Shown piece by piece: positions 45,623-53,902 of a stretch of 64,000 nt of DNA. Positions within the stretch are counted from its first letter, which is position 1. Every line of letters begins with the position of its first letter. The translations under genes were made by a program, and so were the position numbers. Origin of the DNA: Synechococcus sp. BIOS-E4-1 (lineage in GTDB: Bacteria; Cyanobacteriota; Cyanobacteriia; PCC-6307; Cyanobiaceae). The DNA lies in NCBI RefSeq assembly GCF_014279995.1, contig NZ_CP047935.1, forward strand, positions 655,243-719,242, in the 5' to 3' direction. The notes under the pieces are model-generated. The model did no database searches. It worked only from the letters and a program-made list of their open reading frames with translations, and was not told the origin of the DNA.

Positions 45623-46966
45623 TTATTTCAAGGTCGTTATACCATTGTTGAAGATGATTTGCTCCACACTTATCAGATTGAGGATGACGTTATCGTTTCC
45701 GCTCAAGCGCACTTCGCACGTCTTGTCATCACAGCCACCAGCCAGTCGATAAGTTTTTTGATCGCCTTTGAGATAGACACGATCAAATCCTTTACCCCCG
45801 TTCACTGAAATGGTGCTTCCGTTTTCTTGTGAGGTATCGGACCATGGAAGGAAACTGTCATTACCGTCGTTTCCATCAAGTTGATCATTGCCACCCCGTC
45901 CGATCAGTGCATCATGCTTTTCGCCACCCTTCATGACGTCATCGGCTGGTGAGCCAAGCAGAATATTACGACCTTGTTGTCCACCAATCAGTGTGACTCG
46001 AGATGGATTAGTTCGACTGGGCGTTGGGTTGCCATCCAGCACATAATTACCGTTGGCCCCTTGTATACCTTGACTGTACGAGTATGGACGATTGGTGCAG
46101 ATTGTTTCAGTGCCAAAGGCTGGTTCCTCACGCCCACCTGCCACGTGAAAGCTTTCATCAGCTTTGAGGAGTGTGACTACGTTATTTCCGCATTCAACAT
46201 CTTGGATTCGACAAATTGCTTCGCAGACTGATTGATCACTGGGGATCGGCGGCACTTCGTTGATTCGTGATACGCCACCGCTGTTGAATGTTTTTGTTCG
46301 TATTTCTCTGTCGTTAGCTTCGCTTGAATTTTCTATCATGCTTAATGAAAAATCTACAAATTTTTGACTTGTTTTCCCGTCAGGACTAGTTATTCTATCA
46401 AGAATATCAAGACCATCATGTTCCGATAAGTCAAGATTGTCCAGGACGATTGATTGTTGATAATTCCCTTGGATATATTCGATTCTTCCTTTTTTGCTAA
46501 TTGTCATCCGAGGCCCACAACGTATCAACACCCCTGCATCTGGGCCTCCCAATAGCTTCTTGGAGTAATCAACCGGCAGGGAGCTGATTTTACGGACACC
46601 ATAGATGATTTCCGGCAATGTTCCAAGGAGGTGCATTTTCAGCTTCAATCGTGCACTTTGGTCTTGTAGGAGTGCGCAGCCAGTGGCTTCGACGTCTTCC
46701 TGTGAAAGGCTTTGCGACTTGATTACATCACTAAGAGCAATCTCTGATTGAATCAATGATGTTGCCTGCTGCCAATCCTGATGAAGCCTTCGTCTGAATT
46801 CAGCGCGTGCGTCGCCTTTGGCATTTTGGATCAAGATGTTCCATGTTAATGTTGACACGATGCCAGCAATTAACGAGGCGACCAATAATTCAACCAAGGT
46901 CAACCCTGATTCAGAGTGGACCATTGGATCGAAACTGCTTGGTGATTCGTTAGAATGATTTGTCAT
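45623..46966 (-). CDS. Modular minor pilin with RTX calcium-binding repeats, cluster B
   Basis: 447 aa from ATG 46966; ATG 46924 is an alternative giving a six- to seven-residue leader. Leader ends HSESG|LTLVELLVASLIAGIVSTLTW (Leu at +1, Glu at +5), of PilW/GspJ type. The C-terminal third (about 325-400) has GG.xGxDxL-type nonapeptides: GSPADDVMKGGEKHDALIGRGGNDQLDGNDGNDSF, then NGGKGFDRVYLKG. Such RTX repeats bind calcium and form beta-rolls in secreted proteins; here they are fused to a pilin. The last part (LISVEQIIFNNGI) resembles the end of RTX hemolysin-type domains. Confidence 0.85.
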   Translation of the reverse strand: MTNHSNESPSSFDPMVHSESGLTLVELLVASLIAGIVSTLTWNILIQNAKGDARAEFRRRLHQDWQQATSLIQSEIALSDVIKSQSLSQEDVEATGCALLQDQSARLKLKMHLLGTLPEIIYGVRKISSLPVDYSKKLLGGPDAGVLIRCGPRMTISKKGRIEYIQGNYQQSIVLDNLDLSEHDGLDILDRITSPDGKTSQKFVDFSLSMIENSSEANDREIRTKTFNSGGVSRINEVPPIPSDQSVCEAICRIQDVECGNNVVTLLKADESFHVAGGREEPAFGTETICTNRPYSYSQGIQGANGNYVLDGNPTPSRTNPSRVTLIGGQQGRNILLGSPADDVMKGGEKHDALIGRGGNDQLDGNDGNDSFLPWSDTSQENGSTISVNGGKGFDRVYLKGDQKTYRLAGGCDDKTCEVRLSGNDNVILNLISVEQIIFNNGITTLK

Positions 46967-47573
46967 AATCACAATCTGAGCGTCCTTTTTCTGCACGACC
47001 ATCACGAATCATGCCGATTGGTGAAAGTATTCTGATACAGCGTTGTTGATCAAGATCTTCGTGTTGAATTTTTAGTTCAAGTACGCCATCATTGATGTTC
47101 CCATCTTTTAATTCACCTAGTGCATTGAGTTGATTGTCTTGACTGAATCCTTGGTGTTGTAAGCGGATGACCCGAGTGGTATGACCTTTTTCGGGCGGTG
47201 GGTTAAGACTCAGTGCGACTTTTTCACTGCCGTCGCCAAAGCTTTTAGACAAATCAAAAGAGGAGTCGTTCGGATTTGAGGAATCAATGCTGCATGGAGT
47301 GTTGCTGTTATCAACATCCATTCTGCTGAAGAGTTGTTTGGAATTCTCATCAATCACGATTCGGCAGGTGAGACCATGAGTCATCGCATAACTCCGCTGA
47401 GTGCTGAGCCAATTCTCCAACTCTCTTGTGCTTGACAGAAGTCGATTATTTTTCCATGAGGATGACAGATTGACCAAGGCAATGCTTGAAAGTATTCCTA
47501 GGATCGTCACAGCTATCACTAGTTCAACAAAAGTGAGCCCCAGCTGTGACCGTTCTGTGTTTAAATCAATCAT
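46950..47573 (-). CDS. Minor pseudopilin, GspH/FimT-like, cluster B
   Basis: 207 aa. Leader MIDLNTERSQLG|LTFVELVIAVTILGILSSIALVNLSSSW, with Leu at +1 and Glu at +5. LENWLSTQRSYAMTHGLTCRIVIDE is typical of FimT/GspH, followed by C-terminal QRCIRILSPIGMIRDG. It overlaps the upstream PilX-like gene by 8 nt and the RTX pilin by 17 nt if that starts at 46966. Confidence 0.88.
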   Translation of the reverse strand: MIDLNTERSQLGLTFVELVIAVTILGILSSIALVNLSSSWKNNRLLSSTRELENWLSTQRSYAMTHGLTCRIVIDENSKQLFSRMDVDNSNTPCSIDSSNPNDSSFDLSKSFGDGSEKVALSLNPPPEKGHTTRVIRLQHQGFSQDNQLNALGELKDGNINDGVLELKIQHEDLDQQRCIRILSPIGMIRDGRAEKGRSDCDYDKSF

Positions 47574-49215
47574 TATCTTTACTATTCATTTGAATGAGTG
47601 ACCAGCGATTACTACCAAGGGCGATAAATTCCATTTTGCTGCTTCCACTTGAGCAGATTTTGTAATTGTTGCAGATGATTGATCCTGCACCTGTGGGAAC
47701 GATTAATCTTGCGTAATCCCCCGTAGTGTCGTAATCATTGGCAATGACCGCGCCCTTGATGGTGATCGGATATGTTTCATTGCCTCCGCTCAAATTAACA
47801 TTAAAGCATGGCATGTGTAAAAATGCGTCTATCGCTCCACCACCAGATAGGTTGAAATCTTTCTGCCCGCAAGCATATTGTGTAGTATCCGGAATGCTAG
47901 GCCATTGTCCCGTGTATGTACTCGCTCCACCGTAAATGACAAATTGCCCAAACTCGCAAGGTAATTCCTCTCCGGTTACTGGGTCTTCGATATAACACTT
48001 AAAGCTGTTTTCTCCAGACAGATTAATTTGTTGACCTTCCATGTAAAATATAATTTTTCCACCTATTTGGGGTTTGACGGTTAGTGTGGTTGTGCCTGAA
48101 GCATTAATGTTTAGGATTCTGCAATGAGTCGTTTTTTTATTGGTAGACGTTTCGGTAACTGTAATACAGTGTTCTGGATGAAAATTCCCAGGCTCTGAGT
48201 CATGCCCGATTGTGACAGCTTGATAATATAAACTCCAAGGTTCTAAATTTTTTAAATTGTCAGGCAGTTCCTTTCCGTCTGCGTCTCGTATATCCTCCCA
48301 GGTCGGTGCTGTAGGAAAATCAATTTCTCCGCTTGAACGTTCCCCGTCAATGACACCTGCTCCAGTCAATTGCTCATCGAGACTTTCTTGATTAAAAGCT
48401 GAACAGTCAACAGTGATTTTTTGCCCAGCACTCGTCCATGGTTCACATTTTTCCGGAGGTGGCTCGTCACAATTCACACAATGAACATTGGCCCCGCTTG
48501 GAGTTGTAGGGCGAACTTCGTCGATGATATCGCCGAGTTGCAGTGCGATATTTTTCGTTGCCAAGCCATACCCCCATCCAGAAGATGAGCAGGCTGCATA
48601 GGGAGCTTTGTTGCAACATTTAGGTACGATCGTTACCTCCTGCTCGAGGATTGCCGAGGCTGCCAGACTGCTTGTATCCCCTTTTTTGAATTGTTGCCCT
48701 TGTACCTGAATGATTGCGGTTCCACCCTGACTCTGATCACCCAGAAATTCGTAATTCCTTAATCGATAAGCCCCACTATTATTGTTTATTGTCTTGTATA
48801 GCGTTTCAGATTGATCATCAATAATCTGCCAGGGTTTAGTTGATCGACCGGGGCAAGTGCTAGTTGGCCCTCCGAATTTCCCTAAAGTAAATTGATCCCA
48901 ACCCGTGCAGTAAGGTTTATTAAACTGCTCAGAAACACTGTTGTTCTCTACTTTGCAGTTGACCGTTAATAGTGAAGGATAATTGCTGTTTAATTCATCC
49001 AGAATATTATTTACTCCTATTTCAGCAATGTCTACTGCCTCGCTTTTTTGTTTTTGTCTACCTGATTTAATTAATCCATCAAAACTCCGTGCAGCGATAA
49101 CCATAGCGCCAATCGCGAGTATTAATCCTGTAAAAATTACCAGGATTAGTACGTACCCGTCAGGCTCTCTCTGGTTGGAAGATGTTTTTCTGGATGGCTT
49201 GGTTGGCCAAGTCAA
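47566..49215 (-). CDS. PilX-like large minor pilin, cluster B
   Basis: 549 aa. Leader ends NQREPDG|YVLILVIFTGLILAIGAMVIAARSF; no Glu at +5, so probably a tip-initiating pilin of PilX/GspK type. The long body is rich in cysteines (CCNKAPYAACSS, VHCVNCDEPPPEKC) and in Gly/Ser/Thr beta segments (INASGTTTLTVKPQIGGKIIFYMEGQQINLSGENSF). It is the functional counterpart, by position and size, of the PilX-like genes in clusters A and C, but is not closely similar. Confidence 0.83.
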   Translation of the reverse strand: MTWPTKPSRKTSSNQREPDGYVLILVIFTGLILAIGAMVIAARSFDGLIKSGRQKQKSEAVDIAEIGVNNILDELNSNYPSLLTVNCKVENNSVSEQFNKPYCTGWDQFTLGKFGGPTSTCPGRSTKPWQIIDDQSETLYKTINNNSGAYRLRNYEFLGDQSQGGTAIIQVQGQQFKKGDTSSLAASAILEQEVTIVPKCCNKAPYAACSSSGWGYGLATKNIALQLGDIIDEVRPTTPSGANVHCVNCDEPPPEKCEPWTSAGQKITVDCSAFNQESLDEQLTGAGVIDGERSSGEIDFPTAPTWEDIRDADGKELPDNLKNLEPWSLYYQAVTIGHDSEPGNFHPEHCITVTETSTNKKTTHCRILNINASGTTTLTVKPQIGGKIIFYMEGQQINLSGENSFKCYIEDPVTGEELPCEFGQFVIYGGASTYTGQWPSIPDTTQYACGQKDFNLSGGGAIDAFLHMPCFNVNLSGGNETYPITIKGAVIANDYDTTGDYARLIVPTGAGSIICNNYKICSSGSSKMEFIALGSNRWSLIQMNSKDND

Positions 49216-49831
49216 GGGGATTAATCTGTTAGTGTTTTAAGTTGAAGGGTCGATGAATTACAAGCTTATACTTCTTTTTAGCTATTTCTGTGTTTTTTGT
49301 CAATGTGCATATCGCTGTAGTGGTGTTTAGGCGTTTGTCGGGGTATGCGTGAGATTTTTGCTGTTTGCTCTGACGATTTGTTTGACTTCTGTGCGTTGAT
49401 ATTTCATTAATAACTGGTTTTGCTGATTAAGTCTATGATTTGACTGATCGTTGAGCTGCGGAAATTGTTGGACCTTGAGGTCTGTTAGGTGCTTATCATG
49501 ACAACGAATTATATCGTAAGTGTTTATGCGTATTTATAGTCGTTGTTTGTGGTTTTGTTCTGAATGTTCTGGCAATTTTGGTGAGTAAATTTGCTTGAAT
49601 TGCTTTAAATATTTCTGGGTGAAGTTGCCATTCTCTTCGCTGTCACGATTTTGTGGAAGAATCGGTCAGCGCTTGCTTGTGGGTTTTGATGTTAAAGAAT
49701 TTAAGCTGAAGCGAAGCCTCAATTTCGGGGTTTCAACATAGTCGACTTGTTCGCTTTTCTTGGTGTTTGTCGCCACCTTTTTGGCTTTCAAGCTTCTTGA
49801 TGGCGACTTGTATTTGTATTCTATTCCGATA
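49216..49831. other. AT-rich intergenic stretch in cluster B
   Basis: 616 nt between the pilin gene at 49832 and the PilX-like gene, both minus strand. No ORF of note and strong AT bias. It probably contains the pilin terminator and a separate promoter for the minor pilin genes. A loose inverted repeat CGCCA/TGGCG at about 49769-49805 is the only structure noticed. Confidence 0.45.
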
Positions 49832-50287
49832 CTAATTTTTTGCTGCTGCTTGTGTGAGTTTCACGCCCCCCTCTTCGCTTAATGTTGCTACGGCTGGTGT
49901 TGCAAGCCCTTCAAAAGGAGAGCCCGCAGCGCTAACAGATGTAAAAGTGATATCTCCTACTCCACTTGCATCGCAGCCGTTGGTAGCAGTGGCGTTTGAT
50001 GTCACTGTGGCGGTTCCGGCTTTTTCGGGAATTTCGAAACTAGATTCTTGGCCGGTGACTTGTAGAGCAGCACAGCTCTTAGCCGCGCTCATGACCTGAG
50101 TTTCGGCTGCATTGACTTTGGCCTTGTCTTGTTGGTTCAGGAAAGCCGGCAGTGCTACGCCTGAGAGAATTCCAATGATGATCACAACGATCAGCAGCTC
50201 CACCAGGGTGAAGCCCTTTTCAAGCATGTTGCGTGCATTTTTGCGCTTGAGCATGGCCAGTGTGAGCCGGCTGTTCAATGTGGTCAT
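49832..50287 (-). CDS. Type IV major-type pilin, cluster B
   Basis: 151 aa from ATG 50287. The 25-residue leader MTTLNSRLTLAMLKRKNARN...EKG| is cut before FTLVELLIVVIIIGILSGVALPAFLNQQDKAKVNAAE; Glu at +5. The long leader and LNSRL..AML.RK..RN..EKG pattern is shared with the cluster C pilin, so both belong to one pilin family. Two cysteines (KSCAAL, NGCDASG) may form the D-region loop. High hydrophobic identity and small size suit a major pilin. Confidence 0.92.
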   Translation of the reverse strand: MTTLNSRLTLAMLKRKNARNMLEKGFTLVELLIVVIIIGILSGVALPAFLNQQDKAKVNAAETQVMSAAKSCAALQVTGQESSFEIPEKAGTATVTSNATATNGCDASGVGDITFTSVSAAGSPFEGLATPAVATLSEEGGVKLTQAAAKN

Positions 50288-50801
50288 GGCTGGTCTGTGG
50301 GTGGATGTTTGTGCCGCACCGATGGCGCATACCACCTCACCTTCACACTTTTCGCCGGATATGGGGGAAAGAAAGGCTAAAGTTTTCATGTCGCTATGAG
50401 CAAGGCTGCAAAAGCCTTGCTTGGCGCTTGCGTCTGCAACCAATGTGTTTACGCTTTGAAGCTTCTTTGTTTTTGATGATCATCGCTTCGGATGCGTTCT
50501 GCGTTCGTGGTTTGAATCTGATGGCTAAAACTTCAGAGTCGCTGGATGGTTGGCTTTTTGGCCTTGATGTTAAGACGGGTTATTGAGGCAAGTTCCCCAT
50601 CTTGCTTTAGGATTTAATTCCGTGCCAAGTGTTTAGGTCCGTTGTTCAGCCACTCTCGCCTCACATCATCATTCTTCTCTGTTTCAACGCCTCAAATAGG
50701 CTAGATATTCTTTATCGGATATGTAATTTGTTTTTGTGATGTAGCTAGAATCTTATGTTGGCTGAATTGCGTAAATCTCTGTTTACCTCTGAGTTTGCGA
50801 T
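50288..50801. other. Region between cluster C and the cluster B pilin
   Basis: 514 nt that should contain the terminator region of cluster C and the promoter and leader of the cluster B pilin. An upstream extension of the pilin frame to 50443 exists but lacks leader likeness. Apart from the hairpin at 50399-50421 nothing was recognised. Confidence 0.45.
50399..50421 (-). promoter_or_regulatory. Hairpin in the 5' leader of the cluster B pilin
   Basis: AGCAAGGCT and AGCCTTGCT form a perfect 9-bp stem around a 5-nt loop, 112 nt upstream of the pilin ATG. No T-run follows on either strand, so it is not a simple terminator. It may be a 5' UTR structure. Confidence 0.4.
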
Positions 50802-52424
50802 CTAAATATCATCGACTTTGATGTATTCTCCTGAGGTTTTGCTTGAGAGTAATTGCATCCATGGGGAGTCAAGACCAACACTTGTGGAGTTGATTTTGAT
50901 CGAGCGGTTGCCATTGGTCACCCGTGAAGCATTAAGGCCGGCGTAGTAATTGGCAACTATGTCGTAATCACTATTAGTCCAATCGTTTGAGTCTTGGTCA
51001 CGATTTGGTTTGCCATCAGAGAGGAAGTAAACGGTGTCGGTGACGCTGTCTCCAAACGCTTGATCAAGGCTGTCCCATGGCATTGTGCCACCCCAAGAGC
51101 CTGGATTGCCGGCGCTGAGGCTGAGAACAAAATCAATTGCAGATTGGCGAGTTTCTGAAGTAGGTGGTCCAAGTTCCACAAGGTTTTCTTCACTCGGTGC
51201 CCACGTTTTGTTGTTATCATTATCTTCTGTGCTGAATGCAGCAAGGCCCATCTTGGTGGCGTCAGGTAAGTTTTTAATGATGTCAATCATCTCGTGTTGC
51301 AGTGCCTCCATCCTGGTGAAACTGCAGATTTCTCTGGTATAAAACCACCCCTTGTTAGGGTCATAGAAGAGTCTCCATGAATTGCTATATTCGCCACTCC
51401 AGGCCACACAGGCACTCATTGAGCCTGATCCATCAAGGATAAAGCGAACATTGCGGCTGGTGATGTTTTGGAAAAAAGCACCGCCGCTATAGCCATCGCC
51501 TTGATTGCCGTTGGTGTCGTTAAATCCATAGCGCACTCTCTTGTCGGCTCTTGCAAAGGCTGCAAAGTGAAGGTCTTTTTTGGTACTGGATTTAACGTCG
51601 GACGTCTTTTCTAAATAACTTGCTGAAATTTGATAAGGGTCCTCTGTGTTGGAATCGTCCAGGGTGTACGGGTCAATAAACTTAACGAGCTTGGTGTTGA
51701 TGTCAGTTTGGACTCGAATGGCTGGCTGCTGAAAGGTTCTTGCTGGTGTTTTGCCCTGCGTGAAGGTGAATTCTGATTGTTCGAGAACATCGGCTAGCGG
51801 CTGCCCAGCTGGACAGCCTTCGTCTTCTGCCAAGTCGTCCAGTCTGCAAGGGATTGTTCCAATATCATCAATCACCCGACTGATAAACAGTTGCGATTCA
51901 AAGGTCTCATCAGAAGTGGTTGCCTCACTGGTGCCTGATTTGCTTCCCTGATATGTTCCATCCATATTCAGTGCAGCTCCGCACCTCAAAATCGAATAGC
52001 CGCGTTGGTTGCTACTCAGGCTGACGCCATAGATCACAGGCTCTTCAAGTTCGACCATATTGATTCCAAATATCGGCTTAAATCCTTGGCTGCCTGCATT
52101 ATTCTTGCACAGCATGACCACATCAGCATGATTGCTCATCAGATCCATCTCTGGATCGTCTCCTTCAGTGGTATCAGTTCGCGTGACCAAGAGATTCATG
52201 CTGCGCTCAACCTCTGAGCGCATTAACCGAAGGCCATTGGTTGTATTTTGTCGCAGCGTTGCTTTCCCTTGTCCTTCAGAGATCAGTGTTTGTGTTGAGC
52301 GCAAGGCCATGGAGGAAGCACCCATAATCAGTGTTCCTGATACAACGCCTACCATCAATTCTGGGATCGTGAACCCCTTTGATCTCTTGTGTGAACGCTT
52401 GTTTTTTGGTGAGATTAAAAGCAT
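50802..52424 (-). CDS. vWA-domain modular minor pilin (PilW-like), cluster C
   Basis: 540 aa. Prepilin signal SHKRSKG|FTIPELMVGVVSGTLIMGASSMAL (Glu at +5). The PilW-like body LRQNTTNGLRLMRSEVERSMNLL mirrors the cluster A paralog, as does VIDDIGTIPC. The C-terminal vWA domain starts near residue 326 and has D331-G-S333-G-S335, a Thr in WGGTMPWDSLDQAF and Asp in FLSDGKPN, so the metal site is intact. Last gene of cluster C, 105 nt after the FimT-like gene. Likely exposed at the pilus tip for surface binding (inference). Confidence 0.9.
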   Translation of the reverse strand: MLLISPKNKRSHKRSKGFTIPELMVGVVSGTLIMGASSMALRSTQTLISEGQGKATLRQNTTNGLRLMRSEVERSMNLLVTRTDTTEGDDPEMDLMSNHADVVMLCKNNAGSQGFKPIFGINMVELEEPVIYGVSLSSNQRGYSILRCGAALNMDGTYQGSKSGTSEATTSDETFESQLFISRVIDDIGTIPCRLDDLAEDEGCPAGQPLADVLEQSEFTFTQGKTPARTFQQPAIRVQTDINTKLVKFIDPYTLDDSNTEDPYQISASYLEKTSDVKSSTKKDLHFAAFARADKRVRYGFNDTNGNQGDGYSGGAFFQNITSRNVRFILDGSGSMSACVAWSGEYSNSWRLFYDPNKGWFYTREICSFTRMEALQHEMIDIIKNLPDATKMGLAAFSTEDNDNNKTWAPSEENLVELGPPTSETRQSAIDFVLSLSAGNPGSWGGTMPWDSLDQAFGDSVTDTVYFLSDGKPNRDQDSNDWTNSDYDIVANYYAGLNASRVTNGNRSIKINSTSVGLDSPWMQLLSSKTSGEYIKVDDI

Positions 52425-52529
52425 TTTCTTTTTACCAGCTTTTTGATCTTCCCTTCAATCTGCCATCCTGTTGGGACTCATAAATTTGTTATCGCTGAAT
52501 TTGTTATGAGAGATCGCTGATAGTCAAGC

Positions 52530-53219
52530 TTATGTTGCTTGGCAACGACCATTACTCGACGCTGCAATGCTTGTGTCGTTGATCCAGTTGCCACTCTCAA
52601 TAGCGCCAGTTCCATCAATTTGTATACAGCGAATGCTGAGTCGTTCTTGACCAGGGATGCAGTTGGTGGGATCACCTTTGGATAGGGCCTTTTGATGACA
52701 AATTAAAAACGTGAGCGTTCCCGCGTTTGCAGTTGTTCCAGGTGGCGTAAAGCCAAAGTCTCTTGTGCTGACCGCAACTCTGACATGTTGCGATTCTGGC
52801 GCGGATTCTTTTTGCACAAGCCTTAAGTTATCGAGAGGCCTTCCCGTAATCTCACTGAGCTTGTTGCCGGCATATCCCTCCATGCAGCCCGTGTCGTCGA
52901 TCAATTGGCTGATTTCGGAGTCGCAACACTTGAAATCTGTTCTGTTTTTACCTTGGCTAAATTCCGTGATGGTTTCTGGTGTCATAAAGCTTTCTGCAGC
53001 AGGAAACATCATGGAACAGCTGGTTTTGCGTGAACCGAGTTTTGCGCGTAAGCCATAAATGCCTGATTCGAGTTGTGATGCATAACGATCCACATCAACT
53101 TGCCACCAATTTCGAGTTATGATTGGAACTGTGATTGCTGATGCAGTGCTTAGAATTGCCAGCCCAACAATGAGTTCAACGAGGCTAAATCCCTTTTGCT
53201 TGGTGTTATTGCAGGTCAT
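52530..53219 (-). CDS. Minor pseudopilin, FimT/GspH-like, cluster C
   Basis: 229 aa. Leader MTCNNTKQKG|FSLVELIVGLAILSTASAITVPII. The body has QLESGIYGLRAKLGSRKTSC, FKCCDSEIS, FTPPGTTANAGTLTFLI and SIRCIQIDGTGAIESGNW, all with counterparts in the cluster A gene at 38983-39591. Overlaps the PilV-like gene by 14 nt. Confidence 0.88.
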   Translation of the reverse strand: MTCNNTKQKGFSLVELIVGLAILSTASAITVPIITRNWWQVDVDRYASQLESGIYGLRAKLGSRKTSCSMMFPAAESFMTPETITEFSQGKNRTDFKCCDSEISQLIDDTGCMEGYAGNKLSEITGRPLDNLRLVQKESAPESQHVRVAVSTRDFGFTPPGTTANAGTLTFLICHQKALSKGDPTNCIPGQERLSIRCIQIDGTGAIESGNWINDTSIAASSNGRCQAT

Positions 53220-53715
53220 AGCATTGCGAAGAAAAATTGGGATTGAGCTCTGTGATGCGTTTTTCCAAGCCGATGGACGATTCAGGTGCTTCGAAGCTGT
53301 GGGTGACCACTAACAAATATGGATTATCGGCATTCCATTCAAGTTCTACAGCAGGATGCTCAACGACTCCTGCGATTTCTGGCTTTTGCAGGTGATCTTT
53401 TAAGAAGGTGCTTGGAGAGATGCAAGCAGTCTCCATTGGGCTATCGAGGCCAGCAGCACTCGTAATCGCTTCCTGAGTCAGATAAGAATCCTGCATTTGT
53501 AGGAGTTGAATGTGATCATTAATCGCAGCTTCAATGGAATTTCTTGCCGACTGATTTTGGCTGGCGGCCATGCCTGCAACGCTCAGACGCCCCACAGCTG
53601 TCATCACGGCTGCGATGACAAGGCCAGCAACTAGCGTTTCGACCAATGTGAATCCAGCCACTGAAGCATCTCTTTTGAGAGGCCTGAATATTTTTAGGGT
53701 TGATGGCTGCTTCAT
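53206..53715 (-). CDS. Minor pseudopilin, PilV/GspI-like, cluster C
   Basis: 169 aa. Leader ends RDASVAG|FTLVETLVAGLVIAAVMTAVGRLS, Glu at +5. IEAAINDHIQLLQMQDSYLT parallels the cluster A paralog (IEAAIHNNIQLIQQADSKLT). The 187-nt gap to the PilX-like gene is larger than in cluster A (2 nt). Confidence 0.88.
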   Translation of the reverse strand: MKQPSTLKIFRPLKRDASVAGFTLVETLVAGLVIAAVMTAVGRLSVAGMAASQNQSARNSIEAAINDHIQLLQMQDSYLTQEAITSAAGLDSPMETACISPSTFLKDHLQKPEIAGVVEHPAVELEWNADNPYLLVVTHSFEAPESSIGLEKRITELNPNFSSQCYDLQ

Positions 53716-53902
53716 GGTGTCTGAATGAGCCTTCTCTGAGCCATTCGACAGGGTGTGCCGAAACGTAATTGCTGCTTGAGAACCTCCTTTTCTATTCTGG
53801 TCTGTCGTAATGCTCAGCTGATGACAATTGGTCTAAGCGATCAAGAGAGTTTGATGTGGTGCGCCTGAGTTTTTGATGAGAATATTTCCATGTACTGTTT
53901 GT

